The notes beneath the pieces were generated by a model, which made no database searches, had not been told where the DNA came from, and saw only the letters and a program-made list of their open reading frames with translations. Shown piece by piece: positions 24,201 to 35,800 of a DNA stretch of 64,000 bases. Position numbers and translations under genes: made by a program. Source of the DNA: Lateolabrax maculatus (Eukaryota > Chordata > Actinopteri > Acropomatiformes > Lateolabracidae); NCBI GenBank assembly GCA_031216445.1, contig CM062200.1, forward strand, positions 2,307,501 through 2,371,500, written 5' to 3'. Numbering within the stretch: the first letter of the stretch is position 1; each line of letters opens with the position of its first letter.

Positions 24201-27200
24201 TTAAATAAATGTCTAATTGTCACCATGTGGCATGGATCCATGGAGCCACTGCCTTTCTTTGGAAATTTTCAGGACTAACGTAAACAGAATTTGTGTCAAA
24301 ACACTAGGTAATAGCAAGTAGCTGAAATCTAGGAATAGCTGGCACTACAGTGCATTTTGGGAATTGAAGGTCCTGAGGACACTGTTTTGTTTACAGGGTC
24401 AACATGATCAGCTGACACATCTAGAAGTTCTAAGAAAACAAAAAAGAAAGAACAATTCAGCCAATGAAACCTTGTGTGTCCGATCTGTTGTCCGGTTGCC
24501 AAAGATCCTTTTTGAATACTTGACTGCACATGATGACATAATGTCACATAATGTAAATCAGGAATAATTCGAGCTGAGGATCATTTGACATTTTTAAATT
24601 CTACTGTTGATACCTGAATCTCTGGTACTGATTATGAAAAAATATTTTTTCAATACCTTACTGTGAGAAACATCAACGGTTTTTCTACAAAATCTCTTTT
24701 GTTTAAAAAGAAAATTTCTCAAATGTTAAACATTAATATGTACACGAACTTCGCCTAAATAAAATAGGTGAAAACTGGCACAATGTTGATTTAAATCAGG
24801 AACAAGATGCCTTTGAGAACTTGACCTCGTCCCCGTGTGAGGTCCTTCTGTCCCCGTGTGTTCCTCTACATCGGAGCAACCCGAACAAATGACCCTTCAC
24901 TTATCCTGCTTGTGGCATGAATCAACTGTGCTCTGGACTCACTGCAGCTGCTGGATGAGCAGCTCCTCCTGGTTGAGGTACTTGAGTCTCTCCTCCTCCA
25001 CCAGGAGGCGCTGTCTCTGGAGCGGGTCCTCCTGCGTGCGCATGGCGTCCAGCATCATGAGGCTCAGCTCGGCCTCCGTCTGCCTCAGCAGGGACAAGAC
25101 TGAGTCCTGGTTCTCCAGCTGGGACACCAAGAAACTCGGTTAATTTTTCCTGCCAGTCAATCACATTTTACACAGTTTTCACTGTAAGATCGTTACCAGT
25201 TTATTAGGTACACCTTGTTGAAACTAATGTGCCATAACACAACAGTTCTGCTAGGATTTCTACTTTTATTAAGGTTATGGTGTTCAGTTTTTGTTTAAAT
25301 CTATAATAATAATAATAATAATAATAATAACTATAAAAACTATTACAATAAGAATAATAATGAAAACTTAATTTGTACAGAACCTTTCATATATAAGATG
25401 CAGCTCAAAGTGCTTTACATAAAGTTGTATTAAAAATGTTTAAAAAACAGATTAAAAAGTCACAAACTACTTAAAATATAATAAAACAAAGAGAATAATA
25501 AAATATTTCAATAAAATAAGAAACTACTGATTACAAAGACAAGTCTTAAGATATTTCTTGAAGGAATTTGCAGAATGTCACATATTTACGGGCAGGTTGG
25601 TCCATAATAAGAAAATACTACTTTAACGTTCCTGTTGGTACATTAACGCTGTAGTGTTCAGTGACCTGAAGGCAGCGGCTGGGAGTGTAAGTACAGAAGT
25701 GCTAAACCTTTCAGAGTCTTGTAAACAAATAATAAAATCTTAAAAATCGATTCTAAAAGAGACGGGGAGCCACAGTAAAGAGGTTAAAATGGGTGTGATA
25801 TGGTCGTTTTGGAGGATGGAGTTGCTGTTGAATTGTTTTGTGTTATACAGAGAGATGTTACTGTTATTTAGTTTACCCTCACTGATATAAACAGAGTGGA
25901 CAAAATATTACAAACACCTCTCTGTAACAAAAATGGAACATTTTAACCTTCAAAAAGGGAGGATTTATTGCAGGACTGTTATATTAGACTGTATTAGTTT
26001 AAGCACCAATTACAGCCACAAATACACAAATTAAGCTGCTGCTTTGGACCTTTTTCATTCACAGCTATGACACACACACACACACACCTGCATGTTGCGT
26101 AGCTGCGACAGTTGTTTGCGCAGAGCGTTGGTGTTCTGCTGCAGGCCTTGTAGATGGAGCTGCATCTGCAGACGGGACACTGTCACCGGCTGGTGGGCCC
26201 CCGAGGGTGGAGGAGGCATCAGGGCCAAGGGAGCAGACGGCGTCAAAGCTGCCCAACAAAAAGCAGCATTTAAAATTCAGTTCTCTTACCTTTGTTTTTG
26301 GGAGTTTCATTTCGAGCACAGCGGAACTGATAGAAGTTGTCCCAAAAACACTGTTAGCAAATCAAAAGGTTTTAAATGAATGCTTGGGGGAAATGTTGAA
26401 GAACATTTCCAGGAAACATTGACTCTTTAGGAGCCAATTCATGACCTCAAATGTCCTCCAGTGGAAAAACAATTTGACCGACTGGATGCAGAATATTGGT
26501 TGTTGCAGGATTTGGCAGCAGCAAATCAGGACAAGTTCTATCTGAGCTGTAGGTCAAGGGTGGAGATTACAGTCTTACGTAGACTTGACAATGATAAACA
26601 GCATGGGAGGGTTTCGGGGACGGACAGGGTCGGTAGTGAAAAACAGCGTTTCCACTAAATCAAGTATCTCATTATAGAAGAGTCCCCAGACAGCCCAAAT
26701 GTATGACTGTTTCCAACTCAGATAATCCTTTGAAATGAAAATGAATGCTATGCTCTGACAGTACTCAGGGTGTTGAGTCGCACGCTTCATGCAGAACGAG
26801 ACAAAGGGAAAACAACTGCGAAACAATCAATCGATAACAGGTTGAAGAGTTGCATTTTAAGGCCACTTTCGTCACCTAAAGTGACTGAAGAGCAGGATTC
26901 CTGTGTCACCATCAGACCAACTTGTCTGCTGAAAGCCCTTTCTCAGAGCCGACACTCTGCAGACGAGGTACTTTTAGCTGCAGCGTGTCCTAGAAACTCT
27001 GACCAGGAGATCTGAAGCCACTGTGGGGTTTTTTGGCCATTTTTAACCATAATTTACAGCTTTGGAGGAGCGTCTGACAAGCACAGTGGGCAGCATCTCT
27101 GAAACTCGACAGTCGTTGTGACTTTCTGCTGCCTCACCGGTTTAAGGGAATAAGAGGAATGTCCTGATTTTAACTGTGAGCACAAAGACCCACACAGGCA

Positions 27201-30200
27201 AGTTTAACTTCACTTGACTAAAATCATCATTCTGGCTGACAGACAGATAAATATCTGAAAGAAAAATCTGTGAAAATATAGTAGAAATGAATGTTCAACA
27301 AACAAATTTACTCCAAAGAAAAACCATTTTAAGTTTCAGATTAAAAGTATCCAGCCTTATCTATAATTTAACATGAGATCAAATATTTCCAATGCTAATG
27401 CACAATCAGATAACAAGAGAACATTCATTTAAATCACAAAATCTCTTCCTTTTGGAAACAGCAGCTCAAACTGAACAATTTATCAAAAGAAATCAATTCA
27501 TTTTGACCTTATTCAGCTTTCAAAACGTGCAGTTTCATCAGTGGCTGAAGCTGTTTTATATTCCATTATTGAAGAGTTCTGCACACAGCAAATAGTTTTT
27601 GTTTTGTTTTTTACCTTTTCAAAAGCACACTGGACTTTTTGAACATGACCGGCTACCAACAATAACTAAAAAAAGAGGAAAACCTTGAAAAAAACAACAA
27701 GGTTTTGGTTTAGATTCAATGCAACTCAAATGATTTCTCACTCAGAAGAGACAGAAACCATGAAAATGGAGGACACCAGCTGAGAGGGAGGTAAGTCCTA
27801 CAGGACGACACACACACACTTTTTTTGGAAGATCATGAGGACCCAAATGAAGGATAAAGAACAGACGAGGGAACAGACGAGGGAACAGGTACCAGACACT
27901 TCAGGGACACATAGCTACCTTTCTTTTTTTTAGTTCGTCCAGCTAAAACAAGAAGCATGGGCACCAGTTACACAGCAGCAAAAGCCGGCACACATAATAC
28001 GAAGAAGCTCGCAGAGTCAGCCATTACGATCACATATGAGGCACTTTAAGAATTATGCAGAGAAAATGAAATAGCAGCAGGAGGAAAGAAGAGCCAATTT
28101 ATGTGGCTATCAAACAGGCAGCAGTGAGGAGCAGTGACAGGCAGTGATAGGAAGTAGTTTGTCTTTTTTTTTGTGAGCACTTACTGTCAGTTCCTGAGCA
28201 GTCGCTGGCTGACTCAATCTTCTCCCTGGAAGAGGCAAGTGTTAAAGTACTTACAGCCAGAACACACTATCGACTTAGCTACTGAGAAGCTATTGATATA
28301 TGGTGGAAAATGTGGGAAATATACGTGCTGCTCGCAGCCTTATTCAGACTATACTTCCTGGTGTGTGTGAAGTCTGAAACCAGACGCTCACTGTACATGA
28401 TCAACTGTAGTGGGCAGTAAATTAAGATTTCGGATAATATTTTTCCCATCTCACTGACTGATGTATTATACCATATTCGGCTAGTTTTAGGGGCAGTATA
28501 TATGGCATGAATGCTGTTCTAGTCACACAGAGCGGGCCGCTACTGAGACAGACGGACCGTTAAAACTTTAATATTTTTTGGACGGTCCACCGGACCACAG
28601 ATGCGGCGGCCACCGGTGTACCAGATGGCCAGTCCACCAGGACAGCGTGTGAGTGTGTCAATTCTGTGAGTCTGCCGGTGAAGGCGTGAGATTTGGCAGC
28701 CCTGCCTTTTACTTTTTACCTTTTTATATTTTATACAATAATATTTTAGATTTTGTTACATGCTTTATTGAAAGCTAAATAAAAGGTAGAAATGAATCAA
28801 AAATGACTAAGTACCTTTTATTCGTTAAGTATATAATTAAAAATGTAATAAGAAATGGGCCTTTACATGTGATGACTTTATATAAACTATTTATAATTAT
28901 CATAGTCGGGATATGAAATGACCGATACAATCAGGATTTTGGTCATATTGCACAGCCTAAAGTATATATGGTGGTTTTTGAACGCTGCCTTCACGTGTGT
29001 CGAGGCAAACATGTATATAAATGGAGTGTGTTTTCATACAGTATTTACAGTGTGTGTGTGTGTGTGTGTGTGTGTCTCACGGGCTTTCTGCCTCAGGCGC
29101 TCTGCTAAGGACTCTCTGCAGCAGCCCGGTCAAACTGGCTATCTGCTTCTCCATGGCCTCCATACGCTCCCTGGATTCACACAGCAAACACAGAACCACT
29201 GTAACAGATTTCTTGTGTTTTTTTACATGATTCAGAATCAGCTGTAATGGCCAAGTGTGTGTAGAGATACAAGGAATTTGACGGTTTGAAGTTACTATCA
29301 ATGTACTTACACACAGTTCATTAATAATACTATAAATATAATATATTTAATGAATCCTTTAAAACTCTCCCAGTGCTCCACTAATATTCTCTTTTTGTGG
29401 TATTGGTATAATTTTCATCCCCGCTTCAAGTTTGATGGTTGCATTGATAAAACAGTTCATGAATACTCACTGATGTTAATAACAGTTTTTAACATCGACC
29501 AGAACTGGAAAATCAGGCTAAATTATAGTAATTCTACGTGGCTTATATGTAGAATCTGCAAAAAAACAAAAAAAAGAAGGTCTGCAGCCAGTTGCGAAGC
29601 AGGAGGTCGATGGCACAAATATACGAACTGTGAGTGAACTTAGTGTCCAAGTTAATGGCCGAGTTACAGTAAATCACTTGCCAACTGGTAGTTAACTAAC
29701 CTTATCATGCCAGCTTGATGAGCTATTTTCACTTTGGTATGTTATGTACTACTACAGTAGCTAATATGTAATATATATGTAATAAATATACAGTACTGTA
29801 TACATTGTTACTACGGTATACAAATATGTCCCACCTGGTCTCTGTTTCATTGCCCATCAGAGGTGAGCCGAAGCCTCCGCCGCTCCCCCCCTCCCCTCCA
29901 GGACCGGCCATCAAGCAGAGCTGCTCTGAGGTGAGACCCAGCCCCGAGCCCTGGCCCCGAGCTTTGGGACTGTCCCCGAACACAGAGGAGGACACCGAGT
30001 CCCTTCGCAAGCTCTGCCTCCCAGGGGAGCCCCGACCGGGCATGGTGCCCGCGTAGCAATCCCTCATGTCGGGTATCTTCTGCGGGGAGGAGGGTGGTGG
30101 CACCCGCAGCCCCATGGCCAACATCGACGCAGCGTAGGCGTCGTTGTAAAGCGGACCTCCTGGTCTGTAGAGAGCGCCGCTTTCCATCAGCTCTCCTTGT

Positions 30201-32840
30201 AAAGCGGCTGCTGTGTAGGAGGTGAGCGATCGCATCGATCCAGCGCCTCCTCCTCCTCCCCCCCCTCCTCCACCTCCACGGCGGTATAAGGAGCCATAGG
30301 GGTCGGCTCTGGCTGGGAGAGGGGAGTGAGGACCTCCTGCGAGGCTCAGCCGACTTGTGTCTGGGCCCAGAGAGTAGGGGTCCGCGTAGATCCCCCCTCC
30401 CCCACGTTCGTCTCCCCGCAGAAGCACCATGCTCCTGGATCCCCCCACCTCGTCGTCGGGCTTCACGTCCCTGCGCTCCAGGATGGCGCTGGAGGAGGCA
30501 CAGAAGGCCGGCTGGGTGTGGTGGGGCTGGTGGAGCTGTGGTTGCTGGTGGGGAGAGGAGTGGTGGGACTGGGAGTGAGGGTGCGGGTGGGGGTGCGGCA
30601 GGGAGTGGGTGTGGTGGGGTGGCCCGGCGTAGGAAGACGGCCTGCCACCGCTGTAGAGGAGGCGGGCGCGGGACGGTGAGCCTTGTGGAGGGGAGGCGGA
30701 GGAAGATGAATGCTGGGAAGACATGGGGGGGTTGCTGAGGCGGCGGTTGGGTGAAGAGTCCTGAGGTGCATACACCATCTCCCTCTGTGAATAAATAAAG
30801 GAACAACAGATACACAACTGGGCCCGCAATCATCAAGTGTCCTCGAGTAGGAACTCAGTCTGAACTGGACAAAAAAAATAATATTTTTAGGCCTAACTAT
30901 CTTAACTTAGAAAATGATTCCTCTCTTTATTTTCACATTCTGATGTTGATTGATGACCGTGAGTTTATTAAAAGACTATTTTTGCAGGGAGCTTTGCAAC
31001 AACAACAACGCGTGATGATTTGGGTCTGTTACAGCCAAGAATTTCGGCCGTTATAAATCAAACTTTGATTGCTCTAACAGCTCCTATTTATCTAGATACC
31101 AACTAGATAACTCATTTCCCCTACCCATGGGGCCACATGTGTTGCCAGGAAGTGTAGTTAAACAGGAAATCGGACAGTTTTTAATGGTTTAATCGTCCAC
31201 AGCCTCACAGAGGGTTTGTAACATCATTGCTGTGTGCAGATAATTTCACAATACAAACAAGATGTGGTGCTATTATAGGTGCTGTTAAACAAGTGATTGG
31301 ATGGAGCTGACTAGGATATAACACGCAGCTGAGTCAAATTATCTTTTTACAAGACGTATGATTAGCTTGCCAGTGTTTAAAGCCTAATGCAAATGGATTA
31401 TTGGTAAATATCATTATGAGATTTAAGCCATTAATTCATTTTGGCTTCAGTTTATTTCCATATATACTGAAACCTAGATAGCTTAGTCGGCTTCATTATT
31501 TGCAAATACACATGAAGCCTACACATAAAAAACGTTGCTATTTGCTGTATTTTGAATGTCACCATTATCATATATTTCAAAATGAGAGAAACTACCAAAC
31601 ATGATTAATACTTTGCAGCAGAGAGTGTGTTAAAACAGCGATGTCATGCTCTATCCTCAGCCATCCTCCTCTTTGCTGAAAGTGCAGGAAGCTTTATAAA
31701 TAACTCTCAAGTCCTGCTTTTAGTCCTAGTAAATAAAGGACCTCATGACATTGAACATGGAGGGTCGCTTTCATTTTCAGCTCTCTGAAAAAACCAGAAA
31801 TGACCTGGAAACTTAAAGAAATCTTTATGTCTCGATGAACCGGTGCGGTTCACTGTCACATTTCACATCAATTCATAGATGCTGTTTCAAGACTGACAGG
31901 AAAGTCTCCAAATTGCCCCCTTAAGTGCATTTTAAGTTGCACTTGATTGTTTATTGACAGACTGAGCATGAAGGGATTATCTTTTGGCATCAATCCCAAA
32001 TGTCAGAGGGAAAAAGGCGAAAACAAAGCGGAGCAGAAAGGAGAGCGGCGGCAGAGTGAAAGCCCTGGATGGGAGGCTACCAGCCCAGAGTAATAGATAC
32101 AGCAAGGAAACACAAAAGAAGACAACACTCTAATTGCTTGTGACGCACAAAGCCATCTTCTGGAGACGATACGAATTGAAAAACCAATATTTCTACATAA
32201 TAACCCTTAGGCCTCTTTCAACAACACCCTGTGGACAGCCTCACAGCAGACTAATGACTCTAGTGCCATCATCTTCCATCTTGTATCTTAGCAACAGCTT
32301 CGTATCGACACCATCCTTTGACCGTGCTGAAGACACACAGACATTTCATCCCACCTCTAAGACCCCCTGAAGTCACAAGGCATCTATGGCAGGTACGCCC
32401 CCTGCGAGGTTCGTCCTGCGGCAGCGTTCAAAAATTGGCCCGTCTCCCGCTGAGGAAGATCAGCCAATCAATCTCTTCCCTAACCACATTCTGTAACCCC
32501 AGTCCCAGGCTTGGATGGACTTCAGTAATCCTGGTCATGCTTTTGTGGTCTGCAATCAGAGGATAATCTTGGCTCTGACGGCTGGGGTTCAATAAGCTCC
32601 CACACACACACACACACACACACACACGTCCTAGCCGCTCACCTTGGCAGCAGTGTACCCCACACACACACATAAAACTCAAGGTAAGCCTGCTGGTTTG
32701 ATAAGGCTGTAAAACGGTAGGAAGGCTTCAGAGCCGTGAAGACAGCGACCGATCCCATGAGAGAGACGAACAGCTGACCTCCACAACATTAGAGGGCAGC
32801 GGCGATTAATGCACGCCGACATGCAGAAAGGCAATCGCAT

Positions 32841-32883
<43 letters not shown>

Positions 32884-35800
32884 CGTGTAAACAGAAATGG
32901 TGTTTGATTGACGGCAACAAAAAACGACAAATGTGACAAATGCGACGCTGTCGACGGCACTCACTTCATCCCAACTGTTTAACATGCAGACTCATTTCTT
33001 ACAGAGTGCGCTCTGCATATGTCTGCTTTTCTGTTATGTCATTTATCTACTTCATAATTTATTTTATTCTATAAAAGCAGCATTCTCTAACACTTTAAAT
33101 TACCACTTTCTAATTTCCATAATCACAGCGTAATTAGACGGCAACAAAATGCAAGGTCTAGTACAGAAAACACCAACACTGCAGAACTGAGCGGCATTAG
33201 GCCCTCGGTCTATCTACTGGCAAAGGTTTATTTTGCTCCAGCTGTAACCAAATGCGTTCAGCATTAGTAATCATGCTAATCAGGCTGACGCCACATTCAT
33301 TTTGCCAGCAGCTGACTGATGAATTAAGATAAATCCCATTGTGGCTCATCAATAAGAGCTCAGCTACTGAACAGCAGTTTGTTACAGGTAGTGGGAACAC
33401 TACGAAGAAAAGGAGGAGGAAGAGGAGGATAAAAAGCACTTCTTCAACGACATTTAATAGCTCTTACATTTCAAAACATTTCTGCTACAACCTGCATCCA
33501 CTTGCCACTAATGCTGTGCTAAAACAACTAGTTGATTGATTGATTGATAAGTCAGGCGTACCCAACCTATTGGGTACAGTTGTGGACCATTTTTATGTTG
33601 ATCACAGCGGCGTGGACCAACCAACAGGTCGGGGTATCACACCTGAAATACAGTCAGACTATGACCAGTAGGTCAAAGGTCAAAGTTGGCCTTTATCTTC
33701 CCAACCTCCTCCGAAAAACTCTCTCAGGGTTCTTCACGCTGAGCATGACGTCAAACAGACCGACGTCGTCCTGCATCATCAGCACCACACAGACCCACAT
33801 GGGGAAATAAAACTGCCCGAGACCGACAGCAAGTCGTGCAGCACTTCCCTGAACCTTGATGTGTGTATTTATCCTCTTTGGTGACACAAAGAGCTCAGGA
33901 AGAAATGCATTGATTATGAGCATCGTAAGACGTCAATATTGGCGTCAATATTGGCGTCTATTGTACTGGGGGGCATAGTAACTGTATTTTGTATTCGCTG
34001 ACAAAAAAAAAGTGTGTGTGTGTGCACATGGGTGACAGGAGTAATTACAATTTAAGTGCCGTCCATTTACCATTTACCAATACTTCTACTACAACAAGCA
34101 CACCCTGCATCCATGACCCCGTCCTCAGACGAACCGATAAGTGTTCACGCTGTTTTAAAGTCTGTCGGCATCCCGCCTAGTCAGCACCGGGGATGTGGAG
34201 GACTGGCACTGGTCCAAGAACAGTAGTGCTGGAGTAAGGTCACATGACTCACACTCGTACCCTCTCAGGCAGCAGACCGACTTGTGCTTGGACACATTAT
34301 GTAATGCAAAGTAGTGTTTGTAAACCCAAAGAAATAATAGCAGCGTTCTGTGGGAGATGGATGCTGGCGTGGGGGCGGATAAATAACAACTTCCAAGGGG
34401 AATTACAAAATGTTATTATTGGTGGGATGATCTGGTTGGCTGCCACTTCCAGAAAGAGACAAGTGTTTGTCTCACTCACAAATGCTGTGAAAAGTCTCTT
34501 CTGTTAGAAACTGATTGGAATTTTCTACATCACTGAAAATTCTTGTAGTTCTTAAAATCAGGGGAACACCATGTATTAAATGACACAAAATACGTACACG
34601 AACAAGAGCACACACACTTACCCTCAGGTCTCCGTTGGCCAGGTGTGGGTTGTGGTGTCCGGGGTAGGTGCCGTAGATGGGCTCTTTGCAGTAAATCTTA
34701 ATTACGCAGCGGTCCTGAACGTCCCGTGGATCCTCCAGCTCATAGAAGACGTTACGGGTCTCATCTTTGATCAGCAGAGCTGTGCTGGGAGACCTGGACA
34801 CCAGTAGTCATGAAAACAAAATCAAAACACTGATAAATTGTCCATGCAAAGACAATTTCAGCTCCTATTACCTGCTAACAATCAGTGATGTACATTCATT
34901 TACAGACTAGGAGGGGGACTGGAAGATCTTTAACTGCATGAGGCGCCCGTAATGAGAGAATCGACTGGACGCAGTCTCATATTGAATTCATCAGAAGTGT
35001 AATATTCAGTGAGTTGGGAGTTAAGGGCCCTGCTGACACTAACAATTTGAGCACTACACGTCGATAATTAACCACTGATGAAAATGCCTATTGAATTTTT
35101 GACTCAATTACAAAGAAAGTGTACATAAAGAAATACCACACAGCAACATCAGGTCTGAGGTTTTTCATTTTTAAAAAATCTCTGGTGTTTTGTTTTGACT
35201 TGTGTACTTATTAGGTCAACATGTTAACCAACAGAAAGACGACATTTACATTTCCTCTATTTATCTGCAGAATATACTACAAATATGTCCAAAATGCCAT
35301 TAACCTCTGTCAAAAGATGTAAAAATGTGTTAAATAGCTATAACATCATTATAGTTTATTTTCTAAAGGACGATGATGTAGATCTTAATTAGGTTTTAAA
35401 AAATATGCATTAGTATGCATATGGATATTTGCTGGCTACACCGGAAACCCTAAAATATTTCGCCCCTCGGCCCCAGAGGCTAAATCGTTACAGCTGATTG
35501 GTTCTGAGAAATGGAGTTTAACTTGTCATTTGAACATGATTTTTAAGCTTTGACTGAAGATTAGATTTCATGCACATCAACTTGTGGCCTGAAAGTTGTT
35601 ATTTCACACCTCCTTTGGCTGTATTGATTTGTATCTGTTTGTTTCCTGCTTTCATTTCCCATCTGTTTACAAAAGTTATTATTTCTTTATCTGTGTCTGA
35701 GGATAAAACTGCAGTGTTTCACTTTCACCGCTCACCTCGTGACTGATTGATAAAACTTGCAATGTAGCGCTGACACGGTCCTGGACCAATCAATGAGACT

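Larger units (their letters stand above)
22298..24942 (-). other. srcin1: srcin1 introns J-K and I-J (around exon J)
   Basis: Apart from exon J (23738-23868) this holds a purine-rich stretch (22310-22460), a TG run near 22626, a C-run at about 22785, a repeat copy at 23185-23390 and a LINE-tail-like segment near 24115-24180. Confidence 0.7.
26249..29080 (-). other. srcin1: srcin1 introns G-H and F-G
   Basis: Holds exon G and the 24-nt candidate microexon. The stretch at about 28520-28700 has a distinctly higher GC and CpG content than its AT-rich surroundings and is unexplained. No other coding signal is seen. Confidence 0.6.
30785..34621 (-). other. srcin1: srcin1 intron D-E
   Basis: A 3.8 kb intron with two long CA microsatellites (32601-32627, 32844-32881), an unexplained frame at 33693-33923 and a 12-bp tandem at 33931-33954. 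A further 1.08 kb intron (C-D, 34794-35870) shows nothing distinctive. Confidence 0.7.

Noticed and set aside
30326..30738. Two long plus-strand frames over srcin1 exon E
   Set aside because: Shadow frames caused by high GC; the minus strand carries recognised SRCIN1 protein with correct splice sites.
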